Origin: Chromobacterium alkanivorans
Lineage (GTDB): Bacteria; Pseudomonadota; Gammaproteobacteria; Burkholderiales; Chromobacteriaceae
Length of the DNA: 64,000 nucleotides
Direction of reading: 5' to 3'
Assembly: GCF_016937655.1 (NCBI RefSeq)
Contig: NZ_JAFHKL010000005.1
Span: 186,001 to 250,000, forward strand
Below, piece by piece: positions 23,305 to 32,168 of the stretch. The notes beneath the pieces were generated by a model. The model saw nothing but the letters and a program-made list of their open reading frames with translations, was not told the origin of the DNA and did no database searches. Position 1 is the stretch's first letter; each line of letters starts with the position of its first letter. The translations under genes and the position numbers were made by a program.

Positions 23305-24663
23305 TCAGGCCAGCAGGTTGGCCAGGCTGGAAGTGGATTGCTGCATGGCCGACAGCTCGCTGTTCAGCGCGGTGTATTCGTTCAGCAGCGAGCTTTTCTC
23401 GGTGGCCAGCTGGTTGTTCAGCCGGGTCTGCAGATTGTTTTCGTCATTGATTTTGACGTTGATGTCGCCCTGTTCGGTGGTGACCATGCCGCTTGGGCCC
23501 AGCAGATTGTTGATGGCGGTGTTGAAGGTGTTGGCGTAGCCGTTGTTCTGGGCGTTGCCGAACAGATTGGCGACCGCGTCGGGGTTGGCGTTCAGCGCGG
23601 TGGTGAAGGCGCTGGAGTCCAGTTTCAGCGTGCCGTCCGCCTGCTGGGTGATGCCGACCTGGGCCAGATAGGCGTAGGAGGAAGAGGCGTCGACGCCCGG
23701 CACCGGGGTGCTGAGCAGGCCGGACAATTGCTCTTGCAGGCCGATCACGTCGCTGTTGTTCTTCATGCTGCCGTTAAGGGCGGCGTTGCTGGCGCTGATC
23801 ACCTGGTTGTAGGCGCTGACGAAGTTCTGCAGCGTGGAGGTGACGTTGGCGGTGTTCTGGCTCATGTTCAGCGTCGCCTGGCCCAGCTTGTTCAGGTTGA
23901 CGGTGGCGCCGTTGATCACATTGCTCAGGGTATTGCTGCTGCTGGAAACCTTGACGCCGTTGACGGTGAGCAGCGCGTCCTGGGCCGCCGCGGATTCGCC
24001 GGCGGCCGCGCTGCTCTGGCCCAGGCCGGCCAGGGTGTTGCCGGAAACGGAGCCGCTGTCGCTGCCGCCGGCGGCGATGCTGAAGGCGTTGGCGGGGCCG
24101 GATTGCGAGGAGGCCAGCACCAGCGAGAAGGTGTTGTCGTACTCCACCACCGAGGCGTTGACGCCGATGCCGGCGCTGTTGATGCTGTCGGCGATGGAGG
24201 ACAGCGACACGGCGCCGCCGTTCTGGCCAAGCTGCACGGTGCTGGTGGCGCCGTTGACGGTGAAGCTCAGCGCGCCGGGCGCGCCGCTCAGCGCGGCGTT
24301 CTGGTCGGTGATCGCCTGGCCGCTGGAGTCTTGGTCGAACACCAGTTGCCGCGGCTGCGCCAGCTGGGTGACGTTGAGCGCGTAGTTGCCGGCCACGCCG
24401 CCGCTGGTGGCGCTGGCGCTGGCGACGGTGCCGTCGGTGGAGGAGATCTGGAACTGTTGCAGAAAGCTGCCGGAAGACATGGCGGTGGCGGCGGTCTGCA
24501 GGCTGGACAAGGCCGAGCTGATCTGGCCGATGGAACTGAGCTGCGACTGGTAGTTGCTGACCCGGGTCTGGCTTTGGGTCAGCGGCTGCGAGTCCACTGC
24601 GATCAGCTGGCTGACAATGCTTTGCACGTCCAGCGGGCCTACGCTGGTGGTGATGGATGCCAT
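23305..24663 (-). CDS. fliD: Flagellar hook-associated protein 2 (filament cap)
   Basis: FliD caps the growing flagellar filament and helps flagellin fold into place. The 452-residue protein starts MASITTSVGPLDVQSIVSQL, the conserved FliD-N region (about 5-105). The C-terminal FliD-C domain includes LQNFVSAYNQVISASNAALN and ends in a coiled coil (NLQTRLNNQLATEKSSLLNE). The reading frame extends upstream to 24747, but the ATG at 24663 gives the family N-terminus. A sigma-28 promoter lies about 125 bp upstream. It is isolated from other flagellar genes in this window. Confidence 0.93.
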   Translation of the reverse strand: MASITTSVGPLDVQSIVSQLIAVDSQPLTQSQTRVSNYQSQLSSIGQISSALSSLQTAATAMSSGSFLQQFQISSTDGTVASASATSGGVAGNYALNVTQLAQPRQLVFDQDSSGQAITDQNAALSGAPGALSFTVNGATSTVQLGQNGGAVSLSSIADSINSAGIGVNASVVEYDNTFSLVLASSQSGPANAFSIAAGGSDSGSVSGNTLAGLGQSSAAAGESAAAQDALLTVNGVKVSSSSNTLSNVINGATVNLNKLGQATLNMSQNTANVTSTLQNFVSAYNQVISASNAALNGSMKNNSDVIGLQEQLSGLLSTPVPGVDASSSYAYLAQVGITQQADGTLKLDSSAFTTALNANPDAVANLFGNAQNNGYANTFNTAINNLLGPSGMVTTEQGDINVKINDENNLQTRLNNQLATEKSSLLNEYTALNSELSAMQQSTSSLANLLA

Positions 24664-24788
24664 GACGACGCCTCCCTGGCGCGCCGCTGCCGCCGGCGCG
24701 CTTGTCTTGCGAGAAAATTCAGTCTTGTGTCGTTTGCGTTCCATCACGGGGCCGCCGGCTGCCAGCCGGCGGACGGACTACTGTCATG

Positions 24789-24815
24789 CTATCGGCCGTT
24801 CGGCCGCCAACTTTA
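24789..24815 (-). promoter_or_regulatory. Sigma-28 (FliA) promoter of fliD
   Basis: On the minus strand TAAAGTTG (24808-24815) and GCCGATAG (24789-24796) are separated by exactly 11 bp. This is almost the full sigma-28 consensus TAAAGTTT-N11-GCCGATAA. It points to late-class flagellar control of fliD. An R2 element begins 8 bp upstream of the -35 box. Confidence 0.88.
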
Positions 24816-24822
24816 GCCTTAA

Positions 24823-24934
24823 GAGTCGCTAACATAAGCCCTCATCCTGCGTTGCGCCTCCTTGTCGTGCCACAGGCATTGCCTGCGTCGGCGCGCCTTG
24901 GCTTGGGGACGCTGCGCAGTTTTGTTGGCGGCTC
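24823..24934. repeat. R2 element, 112 bp, upstream of the fliD promoter
   Basis: The ends GAGTCGCTAACATAAG and GTTTTGTTGGCGGCTC are imperfect inverted repeats. TAA flanks both sides (24820-24822 and 24935-24937). The interior matches the copy at 17891. This copy is not at a stop codon. Together with the R1 copy next to it, it accounts for most of the 473-bp space between fliD and the Gcr-like gene. Confidence 0.8.
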
Positions 24935-24996
24935 TAAGTCCTTCATCGGCAATAACGCGGGCGGCGCCGGGCGGTTGACGGCCCGGCGTTGTCTTA

Positions 24997-25136
24997 GAGC
25001 CTGTGTACGATCTCGCGAGCAAGAGCGAGACAAGGCGAAAACGGCTGAGAAAGCGGAATGTACTCGTGGTACATGAGCATTTCGAAGCGGGTTTCAACGC
25101 CGTATCGCCGAGGCGCAGCAGATCGTAAACAGGTTC
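24997..25136 (+). repeat. R1 element, 140 bp, ending on the gcr-like stop codon
   Basis: Begins GAGCCTGTGTACGATCTCGC and ends AGATCGTAAACAGGTTC. TTA flanks both sides (24994-24996 and 25137-25139). The right TTA is the TAA stop codon of the minus-strand gene next door. Length and interior are the same as the copies at 1471 and 47530. Confidence 0.85.
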
Positions 25137-27188
25137 TTAAGAGTGGTTCTTGACCTCGCCGGCGTCGCCGTCCGCGGCGGCCGTCTCCTGGACGGGGGCC
25201 TTGGGCGGCAGGAAGAAGGACAGCGGCGCGCCGAGGAAGCGTTTGAACAGCATGGGCACCAGCGGCCACAGCAGACTGCCGGACAGCTTGCGCGAGCGCA
25301 GCGCCACCCACAGGGCCAGCGAGAAGCTGACCGCCAGGTTGGTCAGGCCGATCAGCGCCACGCCGGCGCAGCCGAGCAACACCGTGGCCAGGGGCAGTTG
25401 AAAGTCCTGCGCCACGGTGGCGAAGGCCAGGTTGGCGGCGGAGAAGGTGATGTGGCGGATGTCGATGGGCAGGCCGAGGATGAAGCCTATGGTGCCGGTC
25501 AGGCCCAGGAACATGCCGAAGTAGAAATTGCCGGCCAGCGCGCCCAGATTGTGTTCGATATAGCTGCCCAGTTTCCAGGCGCGGTGCTCGCCCAGCAGCC
25601 GCTTCAGCCCGGCGTGGGAGGCGATGCGTTCAGGGATGCGGCGGTAGATCGCCTTGTTGTCGTAATAGCCTGCGATCAGGCCGGACAGGAACAGGAACAC
25701 CCCCGCGATGGCGGCGTGGGGCAGCGCCAGGCTGTGGATGGGGTCGATGTCGTGCAGCAGGCGCTGCGCCTTGGCCACGTCCACCACCGGCGCGCCGAAG
25801 GCGGCCTGCCAGGCGAAGGCGATCAGGCCGGCGGTGGGGATGGCCAGCAGCACGTTGCCGAGGATGGCGACGAACTGGGTGCGCATCACTTTGACCACCA
25901 GGTCGGCCAGGTCCTCCAGCTGTTTCTTGTGGCCGTTGTTTTCATGCAGCACCGCGGCGATGCGCGCGGCGGTCATCGCCGGCTGCTTGGTGGCGATGGT
26001 CAGGTGCAGGATCTGCACGATGATGAAGCCGATGGCGTAGTTGAGGCCGAAGGCGATGCCTTCCCACAGCGGCGGCAGGTGGCCGCGGCTGAGCATCAGC
26101 TTGATCAGCGCCATGAAGCCGACGATCAGGCCGGCGCCCATCGCCGCCTTGGCCATCGCGGACCATTCCTTGCGGCTTTCCGCGATGTAGTGCTCGCCGT
26201 GGCGGCCGGCGTGCTCGGTGACTTGCAGCGCCAGCAGCTCCACATTGGACTTGAACAGGTCGCGCAGGCTGTATTTGCGGTTTTCGGCGCGGGCGAAGGT
26301 GACGATGAGCTGAAACAAATGCGGCTGCGAGGCCGGGTCGTGCTCCGGGTCCAGAATGGCCAGCAGCGCGCGGATGCGGGCGATGCTCTGCGCCAGCCGC
26401 AGGCCGTGGTAGGTGAGGTTGACCGAGATGCCGAAGCGGCGCGCGTTCTTGCGCACCTTGTTGAGAATGCTCTCGCACTGGTCCAGCAGCACCAGCACGT
26501 GCTTGTCGTCCTCGGCGCGCGGCAGGCCTTCCACCAGATCGCGGCGGTAGCCGTCGACATAGCGCTGCACTTCGGCGTTCAGATTGAGAAACGGCGATTC
26601 GAAGCGCTCGATGTCCGGGTTGATGCGCACCAGCTCGGGTTCCAGGCCGATGGCGGTGATCTGAGCCGACAGCACTTGCACCGATTCCAGCAATTGCAGC
26701 CGGGTCTGCTGCCAGCCGTCGGCGTTGTCGTTCTCCTGCCAGGCCATCGCCCGCCACAGCGCGTGCCAGGTGGCGTCGGGAATCGCCGCCAGCCAGACGT
26801 AGTCCTGCTTCCAGCTGAACAGCCGGCTGAAGCGGTCCTGCAGCGAGTCCGCCTTGTAGGGCATGGGCAGGATGCGCTCGCCGACGCGGCGCAGCAAGGT
26901 GGAGCCGAAGCCTTCGTTGGCCAGGATGCCGCATTCGGTGTACAGCGGGATCTGCCGGGTTTCGGTCAGCAATTGCAGCAGCGCCTTGCGCAAGGCCGCG
27001 CGGTAGTCGGAATGATGCTCCAGCAGATAGGACAGCGCTTGCAGGTTGACGACCGCTTGTTGCGGCTTGCCGGCGTCGTCGGGGCGCAGGCACTGCAGCA
27101 GGGCGGACAGGGCGTCGAGCTGGGCCGGCGCTTGGCTGATCTGGCGCAAGGCCTGTTCCAGGCTGGGGGACTGAATGTTTTCGCTCAT
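25137..27188 (-). CDS. Gcr-like 'site-specific recombinase' family membrane protein
   Basis: A 683-residue protein of the family named after the gonococcal recombinase Gcr. A helical soluble N-terminal half of about 340 residues is followed by six or more membrane spans (for example AAMGAGLIVGFMALIKLML, GIAFGLNYAIGFIIVQILHL, VAGVFLFLSGLIAGYY-like and FYFGMFLGLTGTIGFILGL). I see no serine- or tyrosine-recombinase catalytic motif, so the recombinase name is doubtful and an envelope role is at least as likely. Ends NHS-TAA, and that TAA is the R1 target duplication. Confidence 0.75.
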   Translation of the reverse strand: MSENIQSPSLEQALRQISQAPAQLDALSALLQCLRPDDAGKPQQAVVNLQALSYLLEHHSDYRAALRKALLQLLTETRQIPLYTECGILANEGFGSTLLRRVGERILPMPYKADSLQDRFSRLFSWKQDYVWLAAIPDATWHALWRAMAWQENDNADGWQQTRLQLLESVQVLSAQITAIGLEPELVRINPDIERFESPFLNLNAEVQRYVDGYRRDLVEGLPRAEDDKHVLVLLDQCESILNKVRKNARRFGISVNLTYHGLRLAQSIARIRALLAILDPEHDPASQPHLFQLIVTFARAENRKYSLRDLFKSNVELLALQVTEHAGRHGEHYIAESRKEWSAMAKAAMGAGLIVGFMALIKLMLSRGHLPPLWEGIAFGLNYAIGFIIVQILHLTIATKQPAMTAARIAAVLHENNGHKKQLEDLADLVVKVMRTQFVAILGNVLLAIPTAGLIAFAWQAAFGAPVVDVAKAQRLLHDIDPIHSLALPHAAIAGVFLFLSGLIAGYYDNKAIYRRIPERIASHAGLKRLLGEHRAWKLGSYIEHNLGALAGNFYFGMFLGLTGTIGFILGLPIDIRHITFSAANLAFATVAQDFQLPLATVLLGCAGVALIGLTNLAVSFSLALWVALRSRKLSGSLLWPLVPMLFKRFLGAPLSFFLPPKAPVQETAAADGDAGEVKNHS

Positions 27189-27376
27189 CTAGGGTGCTGG
27201 TTTGGGTGCAAGTGGGTGGCGGGGGGCTCGATTCCGGCCTTCTGATCTTAATGGTAGGCGCAAGCGGCCTGATTTTCCGGCGCGGGCGGACGGCTGGCGG
27301 CGCGTGGAATCGGCAACGGGGATTAGAGATGGGGACGATTGATTCAGTTTCCAGCTTTGCTTGCAAAATCGCGCAA

Positions 27377-27405
27377 TTGACACCTTACTGACCAGTAAGT
27401 AGAGT
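27377..27405 (+). promoter_or_regulatory. Promoter and TetR-type operator of the fatty-acid-like operon
   Basis: TTGACA (27377-27382) and TAGAGT (27400-27405) are 17 bp apart. A perfect palindrome, CTTACTG-AC-CAGTAAG (27384-27399), fills the spacer. Transcription would begin within a few bases of the TetR ATG at 27413, so the first mRNA may be leaderless. Autorepression by the TetR protein is the natural reading. Confidence 0.7.
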
Positions 27406-27412
27406 GCTTCGC

Positions 27413-27997
27413 ATGACTCAAGGCTCCGACCCCAAGACCGACACCCGCAAGCGCATTCTGGACATCGCCGAGCAACTGCTGCTCAGCCGGGGCTTCAACG
27501 CTTTCAGCTACCAGCACATCAGCTCGGAGCTGGGCGTGCGCAACGCCGCCATTCATTATCATTTCCCCAAGAAAAGCGATCTGGGCGTGGCCTTGATCCA
27601 GCGTTACCGCCGGCGTTTCCAACGCTTCATCGACCAGCAGGCGGCGCTGGACCCCGGCGCGCAGCTGGAGGCGTATTTCGGTTTGAGCGACAGCTATTAC
27701 CGGCAGCACCGGCAGATCTGCCCCAGCGGCATTCTCAGCACCGAGTTTCTGACGCTGCCGGAGGAGATGCAGCGCGAGGCGGCGGCCTTCATCGACGAGA
27801 TGCGGCTGTGGGCGGTGGACATCACCCGGCGCGGCGCGGCCTGCGGCCAGATGCGCTACGCCGGCACGCCGGAGGCCATCGGCATGATGCTGTTTTCCGC
27901 GCTGCAAGGCGCTTTGCAGCTGGCGCGCATCGACGACGGCGCGCTGGACACCATCAAGCGGCAGGTGCGCGCGGTATTGGGCTTGCCCGGGCATTGA
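27413..27997 (+). CDS. TetR/AcrR-family repressor
   Basis: The 194-residue repressor has an N-terminal HTH (TRKRILDIAEQLLLSRGFNAFSY and LGVRNAAIHYHFPKKSDL, about 10-60). A ligand-binding helical domain containing QICPSGILSTEFLTLPEEM follows. The ATG at 27413 gives MTQGSDPKTD. A GTG at 27404 lies inside the -10 box and is rejected. It heads an operon with a DUF4442 thioesterase and a dienoyl-CoA isomerase-like enzyme, so its ligand is probably an acyl-CoA or fatty acid. That ligand is inferred. Confidence 0.85.
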   Translation: MTQGSDPKTDTRKRILDIAEQLLLSRGFNAFSYQHISSELGVRNAAIHYHFPKKSDLGVALIQRYRRRFQRFIDQQAALDPGAQLEAYFGLSDSYYRQHRQICPSGILSTEFLTLPEEMQREAAAFIDEMRLWAVDITRRGAACGQMRYAGTPEAIGMMLFSALQGALQLARIDDGALDTIKRQVRAVLGLPGH

Positions 27998-28032
27998 GTG
28001 CCGGAATCACGACAACAACAGAGGGGCGCTAC

Positions 28033-28548
28033 ATGGAGTACAAGAAAAACAGCATGAGCCGCATTGCCGACAAAGTGGGCAAGTTGCCGGCGGGGATGCG
28101 CAGCACGGTATTGAGCATGATGTTCGGCAAGATCGTGCCGTTTCTGTCCACCGCCGGCCTGCGTTTCGAGGAGGTGGGCCATCAGCGCTTGACGGTGTCC
28201 ATCCGCAACCGCAAAAAGGTGCAGAACCACATTCGCGGCGTGCACGCCGCGGCGATGGCCCTGCTGGCGGAAACGTCTACCGGCTTCGTCGTCGGCATGA
28301 ATATGCCGGACGACAAACTGATGCTGCTCAAGTCGATGAAGGTCAACTACGTGCGCCGCTCGCAGGGCGATATGCGCGCGGTGGCCAGCCTGAACGCCGA
28401 GCAGATCCAACTGATGCACGATACGGAAAAGGGCGAGGTGCTGGTGCCGGTGCTGGTCACCGACGAATCCGGCGAATCTCCGATCGAATGTGAAATGCTG
28501 TGGGCGTGGATTCCCAAGAAGCGCCCGGAACAGGGAGCGGCGGCATGA
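28033..28548 (+). CDS. DUF4442 hotdog-fold thioesterase-like protein
   Basis: A 171-residue protein beginning MEYKKNSMSRIADKVGKLPA. The hotdog helix region is HIRGVHAAAMALLAETSTGFVVG, followed by the strand MKVNYVRRSQGDMRAVASLN. The family is thought to hydrolyse acyl-CoA thioesters, but substrates are not established. The ATG at 28033 follows GAGGGG. The stop overlaps the next gene (ATGA). The operon is shared with a TetR regulator and an enoyl-CoA hydratase/isomerase. Confidence 0.75.
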   Translation: MEYKKNSMSRIADKVGKLPAGMRSTVLSMMFGKIVPFLSTAGLRFEEVGHQRLTVSIRNRKKVQNHIRGVHAAAMALLAETSTGFVVGMNMPDDKLMLLKSMKVNYVRRSQGDMRAVASLNAEQIQLMHDTEKGEVLVPVLVTDESGESPIECEMLWAWIPKKRPEQGAAA

Positions 28549-29360
28549 TCAATCTGGAAACGATGCGCGTAGAACTGAACCAGCACGTGGCGCTGATCCG
28601 CCTCAATCGCGCGGACAAGGCCAATGCGCTGAACTGGCAGATGTGGCAGGACTTGCGCGCGGCCTTCGAGTGGCTGGACGATGCTCCGGAGGCGCGCGTG
28701 GGCGTGCTGGCCGGCGAGGGCCGCCATTTCTGTTCCGGCATAGACCTGGGCATGCTGATGGGCGTGCAGGCGGAGATCGCCGACGATTGCGAGGCGCGCA
28801 AGCGCGAGAAGCTGCGCCGGCTGATCCTGGATCTGCAGGACTGCGTCAACAGCCTGGAGCGCTGCCGCAAGCCGGTGATCGCCGCAGTGCACGGCGCCTG
28901 CGTCGGCGGCGGCCTGGACATCGCGCTGGCCGCGGATTTCCGTGTCGCCGCGGCGGACGCGGTGTTCTCGGTGCGCGAGATCGACGTGGGCATGGTGGCC
29001 GACGTGGGTTCGCTGCAGCGCTTGCCGCGCGTGGTGGGCGAGGGTCTGGCGCGCGAACTGGCGCTGACCGGCCGCGACGTGGCCGCGGAGGAGGCGCTGG
29101 CGATGCGCCTGGTCAACCGCGTGCTGCCGGACGCCGACGCCGCGCTGGAGTCTGCGCTGGAGTCGGCGCGGCTGATCGCCGCCAAGTCGCCGCTGTCGAT
29201 GCGCGGCTGCAAGGACGTGCTCAACTACAGCCGCGACCACTCGGTGGCGGACGGCCTTAATTATGTGGCGACCTGGAACGCGGCGATGCTGATCTCCGAG
29301 GACATCCAGAAGGCCGGCATGGCGATCCTGACCGGCCACGCGGCGCAGTTTCGCGACTGA
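28545..29360 (+). CDS. Enoyl-CoA hydratase/isomerase, dienoyl-CoA isomerase type
   Basis: The 271-residue crotonase has the oxyanion motif HGACVGGGLDIALAADFRVA (about 115-134). The downstream segment REIDVGMVADVGSLQRLPRV carries the acidic pair that marks the ECH1 group (delta3,5-delta2,4-dienoyl-CoA isomerases). It would reposition double bonds of unsaturated acyl-CoAs during beta-oxidation. It is translationally coupled to the thioesterase. Isomerase rather than hydratase is inferred from that motif. Confidence 0.85.
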   Translation: MINLETMRVELNQHVALIRLNRADKANALNWQMWQDLRAAFEWLDDAPEARVGVLAGEGRHFCSGIDLGMLMGVQAEIADDCEARKREKLRRLILDLQDCVNSLERCRKPVIAAVHGACVGGGLDIALAADFRVAAADAVFSVREIDVGMVADVGSLQRLPRVVGEGLARELALTGRDVAAEEALAMRLVNRVLPDADAALESALESARLIAAKSPLSMRGCKDVLNYSRDHSVADGLNYVATWNAAMLISEDIQKAGMAILTGHAAQFRD

Positions 29361-29384
29361 GCGCGGCTCGTCCGTCGTCCCCTC

Positions 29385-29412
29385 AATGGCGCCTCAGGGC
29401 GCCATTGTTCTT
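29385..29412 (+). terminator. Terminator of the TetR operon
   Basis: AATGGCGCC and GGCGCCATT form a 9-bp stem with a TCAG loop (29385-29406), followed by GTTCTT. Confidence 0.7.
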
Positions 29413-29461
29413 GGCGGCGGCGCCAAGTCCGCCGCGCGGCCTTGAACAGGCCCGGCGGTGG

Positions 29462-29491
29462 GCAAAGAAAAAGAGGCGCGGAGCGCCTCTT
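29462..29491 (-). terminator. Terminator of the LivJ-like gene
   Basis: On the minus strand AAGAGGCGC and GCGCCTCTT pair around TCC, followed by TTTCTTT. Confidence 0.85.
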
Positions 29492-29514
29492 CGGGGTTTA
29501 GCGGTTTGACGGGC

Positions 29515-30738
29515 TTACTGGGCGGCGCTGGCGGCCGGCGCGGCGGCGGCTTCGCCGCCGACGGTGGACACCACTTCCCACTTGCCGCCCTTGACCTGGT
29601 ACACGGTGACCGCGCCGTTCTTGATGTCGCCCTTGTCGTCAAAGGCGATCTTGCCGGTCACGCCGGTGTAGCCGGTCTTGCCCACTTCGGCCAGATAGGT
29701 TTTGGGGTCGGTGGACTTGGCGCGCTTCATCGCGTCCACCAGCACCATCACCGCGTCGTATTCATACGGCGCGTAGATCTGCACCTCGGTGTTGAACTGC
29801 TTCTTGAACTTGTCGTTGAAGGCGGCGAAGCCCGGCATCTTGTCGCGCGGCACGCCGCAGCTGGACGCGTACTGGCCGTCGGAGGCCTCGCCGGCCAGCT
29901 TGATGAATTCCGGCGTTTGCCAGCCGTCGCCGCCCATCAGCTTGGCCTTGAGGCCCAGGCGCTGCATCTGCTTGGCCAGCGGGCCGGCTTGCGCGTCCAT
30001 GCCGCCGTAGAAGATCAGGTCCGGCTTGCTGGCCTTGATCGAGGTCAGGATGGCGTTGAAGTCGGTGGCGGTGTTGGTGGTGAACTCGCGTTTCACCACT
30101 TCGGCGCCCTTGCCCTTGACCGCGGCCTCGAACTGATCGGCCAGGCCCTGGCCGTAGGCGGTGCGGTCGTCGATGATGGCGATCTTCTTGGCTTTCAGGC
30201 CGACAGCGGCGAATTCGCCCAGCGCGCGGCCCTGCTGCACGTCGTTGGCGATCACGCGGAAGGTGGTCTTGAAGCCTTGCTTGGTGTAGTCCGGGTTGGT
30301 GGCGGACGGGGAGATCTGCGGAATGCCGGCGTCGGAGTAAATCTTGGACGCGGGGATGGTGGTGCCGGAGTTCAGGTGGCCCACCACGCCGGCCACGCCG
30401 GCGTCAACCAGGCGCTGCGCCACTTGGGTGCCGATCTTCGGGTCGCCCTGGTCGTCTTCCGACACCAGTTCGAATTTGAGCTTCTTGCCGCCGATTTCCA
30501 CGCCGGCGGCGTTCAAATCGGCGATGGCCAGCTTGGCGCCGTATTCGTTGTCCTTGCCCAGATGGGAAATCGGACCGGACATCGGCGATACCTGGCCGAT
30601 CTTGACGACGGCGCCGTCGCCTGCGGCTTGAGCCGGGGCCGAAGCCGCCTGGTTGGCGGCCGGTTGCTCTTGCTTGCCGCAGGCGGCCAGGGTCATGGCG
30701 GCAGCGGCAATGACGCTGAGGCGGACATATTTGTTCAT
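29515..30738 (-). CDS. Branched-chain amino acid-type ABC binding lipoprotein
   Basis: A LivJ/LivK-family solute-binding protein of 407 residues. The signal peptide ends in the lipobox LAAC (MNKYVRLSVIAAAAMTLAACG). An Ala-rich linker follows, and the mature core starts VVKIGQVSPMSGPISHLGKD. Motifs GHLNSGTTIPASKIYSDAGIPQISPSATNP and APYEYDAVMVLVDAMKRA are typical. No permease or ATPase genes are next to it, so it is an orphan binding protein. The start at 30738 gives the lipoprotein signal, whereas the upstream extension to 30780 does not. Confidence 0.92.
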   Translation of the reverse strand: MNKYVRLSVIAAAAMTLAACGKQEQPAANQAASAPAQAAGDGAVVKIGQVSPMSGPISHLGKDNEYGAKLAIADLNAAGVEIGGKKLKFELVSEDDQGDPKIGTQVAQRLVDAGVAGVVGHLNSGTTIPASKIYSDAGIPQISPSATNPDYTKQGFKTTFRVIANDVQQGRALGEFAAVGLKAKKIAIIDDRTAYGQGLADQFEAAVKGKGAEVVKREFTTNTATDFNAILTSIKASKPDLIFYGGMDAQAGPLAKQMQRLGLKAKLMGGDGWQTPEFIKLAGEASDGQYASSCGVPRDKMPGFAAFNDKFKKQFNTEVQIYAPYEYDAVMVLVDAMKRAKSTDPKTYLAEVGKTGYTGVTGKIAFDDKGDIKNGAVTVYQVKGGKWEVVSTVGGEAAAAPAASAAQ

Positions 30739-31017
30739 GTGATGTATCCCCTGATTCTCTATTCTGTAGACTCTAGTCATCTCTTTGTGGCCAACGGTAT
30801 TTGGTGAAAATGACCATTGGTTGCGTTTGATTATGGGTAGCTGTTTGCGCGAGTGTCAATGTCAAAACCGGGGAGGGGTGCAACTATTTGTAAACTTCTT
30901 GGCTAATGGTGTGTCTAAAGCGCAAACGCCACCTGGAATAACTGCCAGGTGGCGCTTCTTGTTTTTCAAGTTTTTGAATTTAAACGACTTGTTCGAATTT
31001 TTGCGAGCAGTCCGGTT
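30739..31017. other. Intergenic region with a hairpin, hemH to livJ-like gene
   Basis: 279 bp holding the LivJ-like promoter (not clearly recognisable) and one strong hairpin: CGCCACCTGG (30927-30936) pairs with CCAGGTGGCG (30945-30954). The T-rich run lies on the plus side (CTTCTTGTTTTTC). On the minus side, where hemH needs a terminator, the tail is only TTTGCGCTTT. No gene is seen. Confidence 0.6.
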
Positions 31018-32106
31018 TCAAGTCTTGGCGCCCAGGGCCTGGGCGCGTTGTTGGCGCAGCGGGGCGTTTTCCTCCGGGGCCTCGCACCATCCCGCCAGAT
31101 TCTGTTTGATCATAGTCGAGATTGCGTGAATCCATTGCGGATTTTCATTCAAACACGAAATGTATCGATATTCGCCGCCGCCGTGGCTGAGGAAGGTTTC
31201 CTTGCCTTCCATCGCGATTTCCTCCAGCGTTTCCAGGCAGTCGGCGATAAAGCCGGGACAGAGAATATCCAGCTTGCCGGTCTTGTCCTTGCCCAACTGG
31301 GCCAATACTTCGCTGGTATAAGGCTGCAGCCATTCGGCGCGGCCGAAGCGGCTTTGGAAGCAGACTTGATACTCTTGTTGCGACAAACCCAATTCTTCCG
31401 CCAATAAGCGGCCGGTTTTCTGACATTCGCAGTGATAGGGGTCGCCTTTGTCGCGAGTGAAACGCGGCACGCCGTGAAAGCTCATCACCAATTTGTCGCC
31501 GCGACCGTGTTGTAGCCAATGCGCGCGCACTTGTTCCGCCAGCGCGCGGATATAGCCGGGGTCGTCGTGGAAATGGCGAACGGTGCGCAACTCCGGCATA
31601 TTGCGCAGCTTCATCAGCGCGCGGAACACCTGGTCCAGCGCGGTGGCGCTGGAGGAGGCCGCGTATTGCGGATACAGCGGCACCACCAGCAGCCGCTCCA
31701 CGCCCTGTTCGCGCATGCGGGCGACGACGTTTTCCACCGAGGGCTCGCCGTAGCGCATGGCGAAGTCCACCACCAGATTGCGCAAGCCCATCTCGCCCAG
31801 CTGGCCCTTGATCAGCGCCGCCTGTTTGCGGGTGTGGGTGTAGAGCGGCGAGCCGTCCTTTTCCCAGATCGCCGCGTATTTCTTGGCGGACTGTGCGGGG
31901 CGGGTGTTCAGGATCACGCCGTTGAGGATCAGCCACCAGAGCGCTCGCGGGATTTCGATCACGCGGCGGTCGGACAGGAATTCTTTCAGATAGGGACGCA
32001 GGGCCTTGGCGGTGGGCGCTTGCGGCGTGCCCAGATTCATCAGCAGCACGCCGGTCTTGGGCGCGTAGTCGTGGCGAAAAGGGGGTTCGGGCTTGAAATC
32101 CGCCAT
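31018..32106 (-). CDS. hemH: Ferrochelatase
   Basis: This enzyme inserts Fe2+ into protoporphyrin IX, the last step of haem synthesis. The 362-residue protein has [23 protein letters not shown] at the N-terminus, [20 protein letters not shown], the catalytic His region [21 protein letters not shown] and [18 protein letters not shown]. The reading frame stays open far upstream (to 32994), but the ATG at 32106 follows AGAGGT and gives the family N-terminus. It lies 62 bp after ftsK on the same strand. Confidence 0.95.
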   Translation of the reverse strand: MADFKPEPPFRHDYAPKTGVLLMNLGTPQAPTAKALRPYLKEFLSDRRVIEIPRALWWLILNGVILNTRPAQSAKKYAAIWEKDGSPLYTHTRKQAALIKGQLGEMGLRNLVVDFAMRYGEPSVENVVARMREQGVERLLVVPLYPQYAASSSATALDQVFRALMKLRNMPELRTVRHFHDDPGYIRALAEQVRAHWLQHGRGDKLVMSFHGVPRFTRDKGDPYHCECQKTGRLLAEELGLSQQEYQVCFQSRFGRAEWLQPYTSEVLAQLGKDKTGKLDILCPGFIADCLETLEEIAMEGKETFLSHGGGEYRYISCLNENPQWIHAISTMIKQNLAGWCEAPEENAPLRQQRAQALGAKT

Positions 32107-32168
32107 GCGGGACCTCTTGGTTGGGGCCGGGCGGCGTGACGCCCGGCCGGTTTTCTTGGGGGGGGGTC

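Noticed and set aside
25137-27188. True site-specific recombinase activity
   Set aside because: The protein is a multi-span membrane protein without serine- or tyrosine-recombinase motifs. The family name rests on an old gonococcal report.
32106-32168. Terminator between ftsK and hemH (GCCGGGCG/CGCCCGGC hairpin)
   Set aside because: The T-rich tail is on the plus side, where no gene needs it. On the minus strand there is no T run, so hemH may simply be co-transcribed with ftsK.
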